Assembly (NCBI GenBank): GCA_029246995.1
Contig: JAQWMB010000007.1
Span: 1 to 51,574, forward strand
Length of the DNA stretch: 51,574 nucleotides
Reading direction: 5' to 3'
Source: Dehalococcoidia bacterium
GTDB lineage: Bacteria > Chloroflexota > Dehalococcoidia > UBA2979
Part shown: in pieces, positions 1 through 9,993 of the stretch
Layout: the number at the start of each line of letters is the position of its first letter
How positions within the stretch are numbered: position 1 is the stretch's first letter
Program-made: the position numbers and the translations under genes
Notes under the pieces: model-generated
Told to the model about the DNA's origin: nothing
The model's database searches: none
Seen by the model: the letters and a program-made list of their open reading frames with translations, nothing else

Positions 1-562
1 AAGCTGCACTTATTATAATTCCAGATCTTGAAATTCCAGGAATAAATGCAAGCGCCTGAATAAAGCCTAATAACAAGTATGATTGAAAATTAAGAGTATT
101 TATTTCAGACCTATCAGTTTGATGAAATTTATCTGCAAAAAATAAAATAATTGCACCCACAGTTAATGCACTTGATACAACGTATATATTTCTTAAATTT
201 CCAGCAATAAAATCATAAAAGAAAAAACCAATAAAAACTGCAGGAAGAGTCGCAATACTTAAATTCAAAAGCATTTTACCATCTTGATCCCAATGCCCTA
301 AATGTAACTGATGTTTCTTGAAATTAGAGAAAAAAGATACAAAATATTTTTTCCAATCCTGAAAAAAATATGCAACAATTGCAGAAGCTGAACCCATATG
401 TAATAAAATATGTAAGGATAAGTCTTGAAAAGATGCCTGATAATGCTCTTGAAATAAATTAGCAATAATTATTAAATGAGCTGAGGAAGACACAGGAAAA
501 AATTCAGTAATTGACTGTACCAACGTTAATAATAATAAATTAATTATTGCAGATGCATCCAT
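1..562 (-). CDS. uppP: Undecaprenyl-diphosphatase UppP/BacA, partial (C-terminus beyond window edge)
   Basis: Hand translation of the minus strand from ATG at 562: MDASAIINLLLLTLVQSITEFFPVSSSAHLIIIANLF...FIPGISRSGIIISAA, with the UppP motifs EFFPVSSSAHL and PGISRSG. Missing from the ORF track because it runs off the edge. Confidence 0.93.
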   Translation of the reverse strand, partial: MDASAIINLLLLTLVQSITEFFPVSSSAHLIIIANLFQEHYQASFQDLSLHILLHMGSASAIVAYFFQDWKKYFVSFFSNFKKHQLHLGHWDQDGKMLLNLSIATLPAVFIGFFFYDFIAGNLRNIYVVSSALTVGAIILFFADKFHQTDRSEINTLNFQSYLLLGFIQALAFIPGISRSGIIISAA

Positions 563-565
563 AAA

Positions 566-1402
566 TTAATCACGATCAATAAACTTTAGAGCATAGCGCC
601 CATCTTTTTCGGATAGTTTGGCTAAAGTTAATACGGGCCAGTGAACACCAGTTACTAAACTATCTTTTTCTATGGCTAAGCTAGCTATCTTTTTCCTGGA
701 TGCGCGTGCTTGTGGTCTGTCCCAATCAAAAATTGGATGCCAATCTTGATGAATAAGATGCTGAGGATGATGTGCTCCATCTCCAACAATAAGAAGTGAT
801 TCTCCACCCGATTCTAGTAATTGAACTGTATGTCCAGGTGCGTATATCATTGTTAAAAATTCATTAACTTTATAATCTCCAACAAAAGTTTTGATTTGAT
901 TATTGTCAATAAGAGGATTAATTCTACTCTGCACTTTTTCTTTTAATGGATGATCATTGCCTTCATAATTGATCCACCAGTCAAATTCTGGCTCGGCAAT
1001 AATATGCATAGCGTTAGGAAATGTAATATTACCATCCTTATCTAAATTCCATCCCACATGATCGAAATGTAAATGTGAATGTACTACAAAATCTATATCT
1101 TCAGGCTGAACGCCTTTTTCAGACATTCTAACCAAAAGCTCTGCACAAGATTCAGTATTTGGTTCTGCATCTCTATGCCCATAAGCAGTATCAATAAGTA
1201 GTTTACTATCAGCTGATTCAACTAAAAATGAGCTAAAATTAAATGGAATTAATTCATCTGTACTTTTCAATCCAAGCGCATGAGTCCATTCCGATTCATC
1301 TACCCCATCAAATAAAATTTTTGGGTCTCGAAATGTTGCGCCATCAGATAATTGAGAAATCTGTAAATCCCCTAGAGTAAATGTTGCTGAAATGTTAGTC
1401 AT
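566..1402 (-). CDS. MBL-fold metallo-hydrolase
   Basis: HSHLHFDHVGW metal-binding motif, GDGAHHPQH; RBS gtgagga before ATG. Confidence 0.88.
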   Translation of the reverse strand: MTNISATFTLGDLQISQLSDGATFRDPKILFDGVDESEWTHALGLKSTDELIPFNFSSFLVESADSKLLIDTAYGHRDAEPNTESCAELLVRMSEKGVQPEDIDFVVHSHLHFDHVGWNLDKDGNITFPNAMHIIAEPEFDWWINYEGNDHPLKEKVQSRINPLIDNNQIKTFVGDYKVNEFLTMIYAPGHTVQLLESGGESLLIVGDGAHHPQHLIHQDWHPIFDWDRPQARASRKKIASLAIEKDSLVTGVHWPVLTLAKLSEKDGRYALKFIDRD

Positions 1403-1548
1403 AATTTCCTCACTTAAAACAATTATTATGAAAAATATAAATATATATGCTGTATCTATTTCATTTTAATAATCAGATATGATTAAATTATAGGGTCAAT
1501 TTAATTTTATCAACTTAAGAATATTTTATTTTAGAGAAAAGAATTATC

Positions 1549-2466
1549 ATGCCACAACCAACAGCATATCTAAATGGAGATTTTGTAGATTTAAATGATG
1601 CAAAAATTAGTATAGTGACACATGCATTTAATTATGGGACAGGAGTATTTGAAGGAATTAGAGGTAATTGGAATGAAGAAAATCAGCAATTATACATTTT
1701 TAAATTAAAAGAACATATTAATAGAATATTAAATAGTGCAAAAATAATGCGTTTTGAACCGGAGCTTAGCAATCAACAAATGTGTGAAATTATAATTAAG
1801 TTGGTTGAAAAAAACGATTATAAAGAGGACATATACATTCGACCTATAATCTATAAGTCGTCTGAAATAGTAGGACTTCGTATGCATAAATTAGAAGATG
1901 ATTTCCTTGTATACATTGTTCCATTTGGAGATTACCTTGATCCAAGTAAAGGAATTAATTGTGGCACATCTTCGATTAGAAGAATTGATGATTCCATGGT
2001 ACCTGTGAGAGCAAAGGTAACAGGGATTTATGTAAATAATTCCATGGCAAAAACAGAAGCATTTCTAAATGGTTATGATGAAGCAATTATGTTAAATATG
2101 GATGGTCATGTTTCTGAAGGTACAGGTGAAAATATTGCTATTATTAAAAATAATAAAATTATCAGTCCTAGCGTTTCTGATAATATTTTAGAAGGAATCA
2201 CTTTAGAAACAGCTCTTGATATTGCAAAAAAAGACTTATCCTTAGATATTGAAAGAAGGACAATTGATAGATCAGAATTATATATTGCTGATGAGGTCCT
2301 CATGACCGGTACTGCTGCGCATATTACACCAGTTGTCAGTATAGACAAAATGAAAATTGGTAATGGTAAGCCAGGACCAATATCAAAAAAATTACAAGAA
2401 AAATATTTTGCTATCATTAAAGGCCAAGACAACGATTATGGTGAATGGCTGACAAAAATATTTTAA
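1549..2466 (+). CDS. ilvE: Branched-chain-amino-acid aminotransferase
   Basis: THAFNYGTGVFEGIRGNW, VSEGTGENIAIIKN, DEVLMTGTAAHITPVVSID: class IV aminotransferase motifs. Confidence 0.93.
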   Translation: MPQPTAYLNGDFVDLNDAKISIVTHAFNYGTGVFEGIRGNWNEENQQLYIFKLKEHINRILNSAKIMRFEPELSNQQMCEIIIKLVEKNDYKEDIYIRPIIYKSSEIVGLRMHKLEDDFLVYIVPFGDYLDPSKGINCGTSSIRRIDDSMVPVRAKVTGIYVNNSMAKTEAFLNGYDEAIMLNMDGHVSEGTGENIAIIKNNKIISPSVSDNILEGITLETALDIAKKDLSLDIERRTIDRSELYIADEVLMTGTAAHITPVVSIDKMKIGNGKPGPISKKLQEKYFAIIKGQDNDYGEWLTKIF

Positions 2467-2502
2467 TTTTTTCTTATCAAATAAGCTGTTAGGTAAAAAA
2501 AA

Positions 2503-3399
2503 TTGAAAACAATTAGACCAAATATCAGCTTGGCCAATCTTACTGGTATTATACTGATTCCTTGGCCTATATTTGTCTCAATATTCCTATTAAGATATCT
2601 AGAACAATTAAAAGAAGAACTTGTTATCATCTCTATATTTCTTTGGCTTTCTATCTTAGTTAGCTGCATTTATATTCTATATATTTTTGTATCTTTTCTA
2701 AGTTTAAAATACATAATAGAAAAAAATGGCCTACATATTAAATTTGGTATTAATGAATATAGGATCCCCTTAAATAATATTCAATCTATAATAGAAATAC
2801 CCAACTCATTCAGCACAAAAGATAAAAAAGGCATACAGTTCTTGAATTTTTTTATGGGTAGAATCAATTATGATCAAACAGAAGCATTGTCTTTTTTATC
2901 TATAGCTAAAAATAACACAATAATTCAAATAAAAACTATCAATAAGCAATATTTAATATCAGCACCATCATACAAAGCATTTCGAGAAAACATTGCAATG
3001 AATCGAATTATTGGTCAAGAAATAAAAAATATAGAAACAAACTATAAAAGAAAAGGCTCATTTCAAAAAATTATTAGTAAAGAATACCTCATTTATTTCA
3101 TACTTTCTTGCGGGATAAGTTTGAGTGGGCTCATTATAGGATGGAAAAAAAGTTTGTATTACCCTGAAATCATCGAGGTTAATTTTCCACTTAATCATTT
3201 TAATAATTTACGAGAGTATATTAATTTAAATACCATTCTTGATTTCAACAAAATGATTATTGTAATTTTTTTGATCAATTCCATTATTGCATTTGTAATG
3301 AAATATTTATTTAACAATGGACATAGATCGCTGCATTTAATTACCATTTTAATTAATGTAATTATTCTAGTTATTTTTGTTTTTGCTATCAAGATTTGA
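2503..3399 (+). CDS. Membrane protein with bacterial-PH-like domain
   Basis: Two N-terminal TM segments, then YIIEKNGLHIKFGINEYRIPLNNIQSI (bPH-like) and C-terminal TM segments. TTG start. Confidence 0.5.
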   Translation: MKTIRPNISLANLTGIILIPWPIFVSIFLLRYLEQLKEELVIISIFLWLSILVSCIYILYIFVSFLSLKYIIEKNGLHIKFGINEYRIPLNNIQSIIEIPNSFSTKDKKGIQFLNFFMGRINYDQTEALSFLSIAKNNTIIQIKTINKQYLISAPSYKAFRENIAMNRIIGQEIKNIETNYKRKGSFQKIISKEYLIYFILSCGISLSGLIIGWKKSLYYPEIIEVNFPLNHFNNLREYINLNTILDFNKMIIVIFLINSIIAFVMKYLFNNGHRSLHLITILINVIILVIFVFAIKI

Positions 3400-3405
3400 G
3401 AGTAT

Positions 3406-4866
3406 ATGAATATGAATATGAATAGGCAAAAAATAAACTATTTTATAATATTTATCCATTTTTTAATATCTGGGATTGTCACAATTAGTTGCATTGAATC
3501 AGAAAAATCTATAATACAAAAAAATGATCAATATTCAAGTGAAATAACTTTTAATAATGCACCTAGTATTATTAAAAAAAATAATTCTACAATCAATAAT
3601 TCCTCTGAAGAATTTTTAAAGATAAGTGACCAAGAAATTATTAAAATTGCAGCTTGCGTCGATATGCAAGTGCCTTGTAATGCAAACCGTGAGCAAGCTG
3701 CAAAAGCAATATTGTTCATGGGTAATAGTCAAAATAAATTATTTATTAAGCCATTAATTGATATACTTTGGATAGAAAATAGTTTTAAAGATATTATTAA
3801 CGAGGCATTAAACAAGCTAACTGGAAAATATTTCAGTATAGCTTCAGAATGGGAATCTTGGTCAGTCAAACAAGATTTTCTTCAAATGCCAGACAATTAT
3901 GTAGAAATAAAAAGTGAAATATATTCAAAAATTGACAAGCAATACTCAAAAATAATTAAAAATGAATACAATACACACATACCAATGGAAACTCTTAAGT
4001 GGATAGGTGCTAGCGCTCAAGTCATACCAGAAATAAATAGCTCTAAATTAATCAGTAGCAATGAACAAAATTATCTTAAAGATGACGATCTAATTATTGG
4101 TATAAATGTGAATGGTAAAGACTACGCGTATCCATTAAAAATTTTAAGATGGCATGGCATTATTAATGAAGAAATTAGTGATAAGAGTTTTGTAATAGTT
4201 TATTGTCCAACCATGAACATTGCTACAGTATTCGAAAATAAGCCTGTCGGGAATTTAAGTTTATCTAGCTTATTCCTGGATCAACAATGTTTGATGCAAA
4301 ATGATGATGGCGTACTGATAAATGCTGAAAATGGTATTTACAATAATGGATATAAACAACTTAAACGAATGCCAATGATACAAACTACTTGGAAATTTTG
4401 GAAAACCTATCATCCAAATAGCAAAGTTCTTTCTAAAGATACTGGCTACTTAATTGATTATAATGATAATGAAATCCCATATTGGATCAGCATTATTAAT
4501 CCAAAAAATATTGAGCTTGAATATGTCAAATATAATCAAAATTCTACATACAATTCCCTTGTTCAATATGAATATCAGGGACAAAGTGTTAGTCATTTAT
4601 TGTATAGAGTATATGATTATCGCATTATCTATGACAATTTTACTAATCAAAAAATTTTAACAATCATCTTTGATAATGGGATAGGAGCCAGAACATTTCT
4701 TGCCCCTCCTAAAGAAATCACTCAGATATCTTATACGAATAAAAATGGCTGGTTAGCTAAAGATATTGATAATATCTATTGGTTTATTAGTAGCAATGGG
4801 CTGATTAATCAGGATGATAGCTCTTTTTATTCTGAAATATCTAATTATATAAGTATAAAAACATAA
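3406..4866 (+). CDS. Lipoprotein with divergent DUF3179-like domain
   Basis: Lipobox-like VTISC; DDDLIIGINVNGKDYAYPLKILRWHGIINEEI...VIVYCPTMNIATVF...IQTTWKFWKTYHPNSKVLSKDTG resembles DUF3179. Confidence 0.65.
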   Translation: MNMNMNRQKINYFIIFIHFLISGIVTISCIESEKSIIQKNDQYSSEITFNNAPSIIKKNNSTINNSSEEFLKISDQEIIKIAACVDMQVPCNANREQAAKAILFMGNSQNKLFIKPLIDILWIENSFKDIINEALNKLTGKYFSIASEWESWSVKQDFLQMPDNYVEIKSEIYSKIDKQYSKIIKNEYNTHIPMETLKWIGASAQVIPEINSSKLISSNEQNYLKDDDLIIGINVNGKDYAYPLKILRWHGIINEEISDKSFVIVYCPTMNIATVFENKPVGNLSLSSLFLDQQCLMQNDDGVLINAENGIYNNGYKQLKRMPMIQTTWKFWKTYHPNSKVLSKDTGYLIDYNDNEIPYWISIINPKNIELEYVKYNQNSTYNSLVQYEYQGQSVSHLLYRVYDYRIIYDNFTNQKILTIIFDNGIGARTFLAPPKEITQISYTNKNGWLAKDIDNIYWFISSNGLINQDDSSFYSEISNYISIKT

Positions 4867-4904
4867 GTGAAGTATAATTAATCTTAAAAAAAAGTCCTTA
4901 AGTA

Positions 4905-4933
4905 TTGATTGCTAGGCCATAGAATAAGATACT
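4905..4933 (+). promoter_or_regulatory. Candidate sigma70-like promoter of the ilvB leader (TTGATT-17 nt-GATACT)
   Basis: -35 TTGATT at 4905-4910, 17-nt spacer, -10 GATACT at 4928-4933; expected TSS close to the leader ORF ATG at 4942. Confidence 0.4.
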
Positions 4934-4941
4934 TTATAGTT

Positions 4942-5028
4942 ATGTTAGTAAGTAAAATTAATAAAAATTCTTTCTTTATTTTAACTGCGTTTCTCTACGT
5001 CAGTTTACTCGTGCCTGTTTTATTGTAA
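4942..5028 (+). CDS. Candidate BCAA-rich leader peptide upstream of ilvB
   Basis: ORF translates as MLVSKINKNSFFILTAFLYVSLLVPVLL*; 13 of 28 residues are Leu/Val/Ile and 7 of the last 9 are Leu/Val. An RNA hairpin begins 3 nt after the stop. Confidence 0.5.
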   Translation: MLVSKINKNSFFILTAFLYVSLLVPVLL

Positions 5029-5030
5029 AC

Positions 5031-5054
5031 AGCGCTCTGCAATGTAGGAGCGCT
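5031..5054 (+). promoter_or_regulatory. Candidate attenuator hairpin downstream of the leader peptide
   Basis: Perfect 7-bp inverted repeat AGCGCTC-(N10)-GAGCGCT; followed by TTTAAAC, so only a weak U-tract. Confidence 0.45.
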
Positions 5055-5125
5055 TTAAACAAACCTAATCTATTAGGACAGATAACACATATTAATGATG
5101 AAAAAATAATTATAAAGGAAATTAG

Positions 5126-6805
5126 ATGATCGGCGCAGACATAGTATTAGAATCTTTAAAAAAAGCTAATATTGATACCATTTTTGGTTATCCTGGTGGT
5201 GTAGTTTTACCATTATATGATCGTTTTCCGTTCCATAAAGAAATTCGTCATATATTAGTAAGACATGAGCAAGCAGCTGGGCATGCAGCTGACGCATATG
5301 CAAGAGTATCAGGTAAAATTGGTGTTGCATTAGCAACTTCAGGACCTGGAGCAACTAATTTAGTTACTTCAGTACAAAATGCAATGATGGATTCAGTCCC
5401 TACGCTATTTATTACTGGAAATGTAGCGCGAAATTTAATTGGCAAAGATGGCTTTCAAGAAGCAGATGCAACTGGAATTTTTATGCCAACAGTCAAACAT
5501 AATTATTTAGTAACAAATGCAAATGACTTAGCACCAACATTCGCTGAAGCAATCTATATTGCTACAACCGGTAGGCCTGGGCCAGTGCACATAGACATAC
5601 CGAAGGATGTTTTTTTGGAAGATGCTGAATTTAATTGGCCTAAGACTATTAATTTAAGAGGGTACAAAATTAATGATGAAGTTGATAGTGAACAACTAGC
5701 TGAAGCTGCAGAATTAATAAATGCTTCAGAAAAACCAATAATTTTTGCTGGTCATGGAGTAATTATTTCTAACACAAGTAACTTATTGAAAAAATTATGT
5801 GAAAAAGGTGATATTCCTGTCATAACTACACTTCTTGGAATTGGCTCAATGCCTACTGACCATCCACTTCATTATGGATGGATGGGTATGCATGGATCAT
5901 ATCACGCAAACATAGCTGCCTCAAATGCAGATACTATTATTGCTTTAGGCATGAGAATGGACGATCGAGCATTAGGTCGCTTTGCAGATTTAAATCATAA
6001 TGCAAAAATAGTTCATATAGACGTTGATCCTGCAGAGCATGATAAAAATCTTAAAGCAACAGTTCCAGTGGTGGGTAATTTATCAACTACTTTACCAAGT
6101 TTAATCAATAATATTGAAGAGACTAATCACGCTGATTGGATACAGTGGATAGAAAAAATAAAATCTGAGCATGCAGATTCAATGTCAATTCCAAATACAG
6201 ATAAATTATCTGTACAGTATGTTGTAAACTCAATAGCTAAAGAAAATAAAAAAAATGAACTTGTTGTAGTGACTGGTGTTGGCCAACACCAAATGTGGGC
6301 CGCACAACATATGAATATTTCTAAGCCTAGACAACTAATTACTTCAGGTGGATTAGGAACAATGGGATTTGAAGTACCTGCAGCATTGGGCGCGCAAGTT
6401 GCCAATCCAAATGCCAAGGTTTGGTCAATATGTGGAGACGGTGGGTTCCAAATGACATTCCAAGAATTAGCAACTATTGTTGATGAAAAGCTACCTATTA
6501 AATTTGCAATTATTAATAATGGATACCTAGGTATGGTGAGGCAGTGGCAAGAATTATTTTATAAAGAAAATTTAGTTGATGTTAATATGAGCCAACCTAA
6601 TTTCATGAAAATTGCTGAAGCATATGGGATTACAGGGATTGAAGTAACAAAAAAAGAACAGGTTTCTAAGGCAATTATTCAAGCCAACAAAATTGAAGGT
6701 CCAGTTCTCATTGATTTTAAAGTTGAATCTGAAGGTAATGTATGGCCAATGGTACCTGCAGGTGCATCATTGAGTGAAACCGTCGAATCAGCAAAGGAAT
6801 TATAA
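5126..6805 (+). CDS. ilvB: Acetolactate synthase large subunit
   Basis: GADIVLESLKKANIDTIFGYPGGVVLPLYD, RHEQAAGHAADAYAR, TSGPGATNLVT, GDGGFQMTFQELATI. Confidence 0.96.
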   Translation: MIGADIVLESLKKANIDTIFGYPGGVVLPLYDRFPFHKEIRHILVRHEQAAGHAADAYARVSGKIGVALATSGPGATNLVTSVQNAMMDSVPTLFITGNVARNLIGKDGFQEADATGIFMPTVKHNYLVTNANDLAPTFAEAIYIATTGRPGPVHIDIPKDVFLEDAEFNWPKTINLRGYKINDEVDSEQLAEAAELINASEKPIIFAGHGVIISNTSNLLKKLCEKGDIPVITTLLGIGSMPTDHPLHYGWMGMHGSYHANIAASNADTIIALGMRMDDRALGRFADLNHNAKIVHIDVDPAEHDKNLKATVPVVGNLSTTLPSLINNIEETNHADWIQWIEKIKSEHADSMSIPNTDKLSVQYVVNSIAKENKKNELVVVTGVGQHQMWAAQHMNISKPRQLITSGGLGTMGFEVPAALGAQVANPNAKVWSICGDGGFQMTFQELATIVDEKLPIKFAIINNGYLGMVRQWQELFYKENLVDVNMSQPNFMKIAEAYGITGIEVTKKEQVSKAIIQANKIEGPVLIDFKVESEGNVWPMVPAGASLSETVESAKEL

Positions 6806-7384
6806 TTGAAGCACACAGTAGTAGCATTAGTTGAAGACAAGCCAGGGGTATTGAACAGAATTGCTTCTCTATTTAGAAGAAGAGGATTCAACATTGACTC
6901 TTTAGCAGTCGGCACCACTCATGAAGAAGGCATTTCAAGAATGACTATTGTTATCGAAGGAAATGAAAATATTGCTGATCAATTAGAAAAACAGCTTTTT
7001 AAACTCATTGATGTTATTAAAGTTGAAAACTTCACTAACCAAAATGCAATTACAAGAGAATTAGCTCTTATTAAAGTTAAAGCAAGTACCCAAAATAGAA
7101 GGGAAATATTAGATATTCTAGAAGTCTTTCGTGCTCAAGCTATAGATTTATCAACAGCTAGCCTCGTGATACAAATTGTTGCTCATAAAGATACAATCGA
7201 TGCACTGATAGATAATTTATCTCGTTTTGGAATATTAGAAATGGTACGCACAGGGCGTATTGCAATGCGAAGAGGGTATACTACTACTACAGATGAAGTA
7301 ATTGAATACTTTGATGATTCATCAAAATTTCATTCTCAAATTGGAAGATTATCAAATGGAGACTTTCCATTCGTAAGTGATTAA
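6806..7384 (+). CDS. ilvN: Acetolactate synthase small (regulatory) subunit
   Basis: ACT domain KHTVVALVEDKPGVLNRIASLFRRRGFNIDSLAVG; TTG start adjacent to the ilvB stop. Confidence 0.95.
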   Translation: MKHTVVALVEDKPGVLNRIASLFRRRGFNIDSLAVGTTHEEGISRMTIVIEGNENIADQLEKQLFKLIDVIKVENFTNQNAITRELALIKVKASTQNRREILDILEVFRAQAIDLSTASLVIQIVAHKDTIDALIDNLSRFGILEMVRTGRIAMRRGYTTTTDEVIEYFDDSSKFHSQIGRLSNGDFPFVSD

Positions 7385-7404
7385 AATTATTTTAGGAGTA
7401 AATT

Positions 7405-8400
7405 ATGGCTACAATATATTATGAAAATGATGCTGACTTATCAGTATTAAAAGATAAGAAAATAGGAATTATAGGTTATGGTTCTCAAGGACATGCGCAT
7501 GCATTAAATTTAAAGGATTCAGGCGCTAATGTTTCTGTTGGATTATATGCAAATTCTCCATCATGGGCAAAAGCAGAAGAAGAAGGATTAACTGTTGGAT
7601 CAGTAGATGAGGTTGCTAAAGATTCAGACATCATTATGATGCTCGTCCCTGATCAAATTCAAAAACAAGTTTTTGATGAGCATATCGCTCCATATCTTGA
7701 ACCAGGCAATACCATAATGTTTGCTCATGGATTTAATATTCACTTTTCACAAATTGATGCACCAGAAGGTATAGATGTTTCTATGATTGCTCCAAAAGGA
7801 CCTGGCCATTTGGTTCGTAGAGTATACGCGGAAGGTAAAGGTGTTCCAGCTCTAGTTGCTATTCATCAAGATGCATCAGAATCTGCTCTAGCAACTGCGT
7901 TAGCCTATGGCAAAGGCATTGGTTCTACACGTGCTGGTATTCTAGAAACTACTTTTCAAGAAGAAACTGAAACGGATCTTTTTGGTGAACAAACTATTCT
8001 TTGTGGAGGAGTAACATCTCTAGTAAAAGCAGCTTATGAAACTTTAGTTGAAAGTGGATATCAAGCTGAATCCGCGTACTTTGAAACACTGCATGAATTA
8101 AAATTAATTGTCGATTTAATGTATGAAGGCGGTATGGAATATATGCGCTATTCTGTGTCGGAAACAGCAGAATATGGAGACTATACACGAGGACCGAGAG
8201 TAGTCGATGAAAATGTAAAAAAAGAAATGAAAAAAATATTAACAGAAATTCAAAATGGTGAGTTTGCTCGTGAATGGATTATTGAAAATCAAGCAGGTCA
8301 ACCTAAATTTAAAGCTCTAAGAGAAAGGAATATTCAACATCCTATTACAAATGTTGGTAAAGAAATAAGAGCCATGATGGGTTGGTTAAATCAAAAATAA
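7405..8400 (+). CDS. ilvC: Ketol-acid reductoisomerase
   Basis: [52 protein letters not shown]. Confidence 0.97.
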   Translation: MATIYYENDADLSVLKDKKIGIIGYGSQGHAHALNLKDSGANVSVGLYANSPSWAKAEEEGLTVGSVDEVAKDSDIIMMLVPDQIQKQVFDEHIAPYLEPGNTIMFAHGFNIHFSQIDAPEGIDVSMIAPKGPGHLVRRVYAEGKGVPALVAIHQDASESALATALAYGKGIGSTRAGILETTFQEETETDLFGEQTILCGGVTSLVKAAYETLVESGYQAESAYFETLHELKLIVDLMYEGGMEYMRYSVSETAEYGDYTRGPRVVDENVKKEMKKILTEIQNGEFAREWIIENQAGQPKFKALRERNIQHPITNVGKEIRAMMGWLNQK

Positions 8401-8440
8401 ACAATTTATAACAATTTGTATTTAGTTAAGGAAAAATAGG

Positions 8441-9988
8441 ATGTCAGCATCTGATAAAATATATATATTTGATACCACATTAAGAGATGGAGAGCAATCA
8501 GCAGGAATCGGCTTTACAAAAGAAGATAAACTACAAATTGCGCATACATTAAGAAAACTAAATGTTGATATTATAGAAGCAGGTTTTCCGGCATCATCAA
8601 AAGGCGACTTAGATGCAGTCTCGGCAATTGCTCGAGAAATTAAAGGACCAGTAATATGTGGATTAGCTAGAGCAAATGACAATGATATAGATGCAGTTTG
8701 GGAAGCTGTCAAATTAGCCGAAAGTCCTAGAATCCATGTTTTCTTATCTTCAAGTGACATTCATATGGCACAACAACTGAAAAAAAACAAAGAAGATGTA
8801 CTTGCAATGGCTAGGTATTCCGTATCAAGAGCAGCAAAATATTGTTCTGATGTAGAATTTTCACCAATGGATGCCACTAGATCAGATCATGAGTTTGTTT
8901 ATCAACTTGTGCAAGCTGCAATTGAAGAAGGCGCAACAACAATAAATATCCCTGACACAGTTGGTTATGCAATTCCTGAAGAATTTGGAAACTTTATTGG
9001 GTCATTAAAAAATAAAGTTAAAGACATACATAAAGCAAGAATTTCAGTTCATTGTCAGAATGACTTAGGAATGGCAACTGCAAATTCTATCGCTGGGATT
9101 ATGGCAGGTGCGAGACAAATTGAAGGAACCATTAATGGTATTGGAGAGCGAGCAGGTAATGCTTCTTTAGAAGAGGTCATCATGGCAATAAGTACAAGGA
9201 AAGATTTAATGAAAGTTCACACGGAAATTAATACTGAAGAAATATTTCCATCTAGTAAATTAGTTGAAAGACTTTCAGGGATGCTTGTTCAATCTAACAA
9301 AGCAATTGTTGGGAAGAATGCATTTAGACATTCTTCAGGTATTCATCAAGATGGTGTTTTAAAAATGCGAGAAACATACGAAATAATCGACCCAAAAAAT
9401 ATTGGATTAAATGATGACCAATCAATTGTATTAACTAAAGTTTCTGGCAGGCATGGATTAAAAGCAAGATTGGACGATCTAGGTATCAGTATAAATGAAG
9501 ATGACTTTGACCAAATTTTTAGTGCATTCAAAGAAGTTGCTGACAGAAAAGATGAGGTTGATGACAGAGATCTTGAAGTCATTTTATCAGAATTAGGTAA
9601 TTTAGATTTTGAAGAGCAATGGTCACTTGAAAGTGTTCAAGTTTCCACTGGTGATAATCAAAAACCAACAGCATCTGTAGAATTAAAAGATAGTGAAGGT
9701 AATTTATATAATGATGCAGCAAATGGTGATGGTCCTATTGATTCTATTTGTAAGGCTATTAACAGAATAGTTAAAGTTGAAAATCAGCTAACTGAATACA
9801 GAGTTAAATCAGTTACAGAAGGCATAGATGCTCAAGGGGAGGTTTCAGTTCGTGTAGTCGCAAATAAGCAAAGTTTTGCTGGCAATGCTGCACATACTGA
9901 TATTTTAGTTGCAAGTGCAAGGGCATATATGAATGCATTAAATAAACTTATCATTTATAATATGAGAAGAAGTCACGAGGAAGGATAA
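8441..9988 (+). CDS. leuA: 2-isopropylmalate synthase
   Basis: [53 protein letters not shown]-terminal LeuA dimer domain. Confidence 0.95.
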   Translation: MSASDKIYIFDTTLRDGEQSAGIGFTKEDKLQIAHTLRKLNVDIIEAGFPASSKGDLDAVSAIAREIKGPVICGLARANDNDIDAVWEAVKLAESPRIHVFLSSSDIHMAQQLKKNKEDVLAMARYSVSRAAKYCSDVEFSPMDATRSDHEFVYQLVQAAIEEGATTINIPDTVGYAIPEEFGNFIGSLKNKVKDIHKARISVHCQNDLGMATANSIAGIMAGARQIEGTINGIGERAGNASLEEVIMAISTRKDLMKVHTEINTEEIFPSSKLVERLSGMLVQSNKAIVGKNAFRHSSGIHQDGVLKMRETYEIIDPKNIGLNDDQSIVLTKVSGRHGLKARLDDLGISINEDDFDQIFSAFKEVADRKDEVDDRDLEVILSELGNLDFEEQWSLESVQVSTGDNQKPTASVELKDSEGNLYNDAANGDGPIDSICKAINRIVKVENQLTEYRVKSVTEGIDAQGEVSVRVVANKQSFAGNAAHTDILVASARAYMNALNKLIIYNMRRSHEEG

Positions 9989-9993
9989 AAAAT

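Noticed and set aside
1428-1469. Short ORF MKNINIYAVSISF* before ilvE as a second Ile-rich attenuator peptide
   Set aside because: Only 13 codons with 3 Ile; ATA/ATT codons are expected by chance in AT-rich DNA and no adjacent stable hairpin was seen.
2106-2432. Antisense track ORFs within recognised genes (e.g. 2106-2432, 6127-6417, 8422-8760, 23356-23766, 48349-48648)
   Set aside because: They lie opposite strongly supported coding genes, have no recognisable domains and are expected shadow ORFs.
5064-5077. CCTAATCTATTAGG as an intrinsic terminator before ilvB
   Set aside because: Short AT-rich palindrome with minimal loop and no following U-tract.
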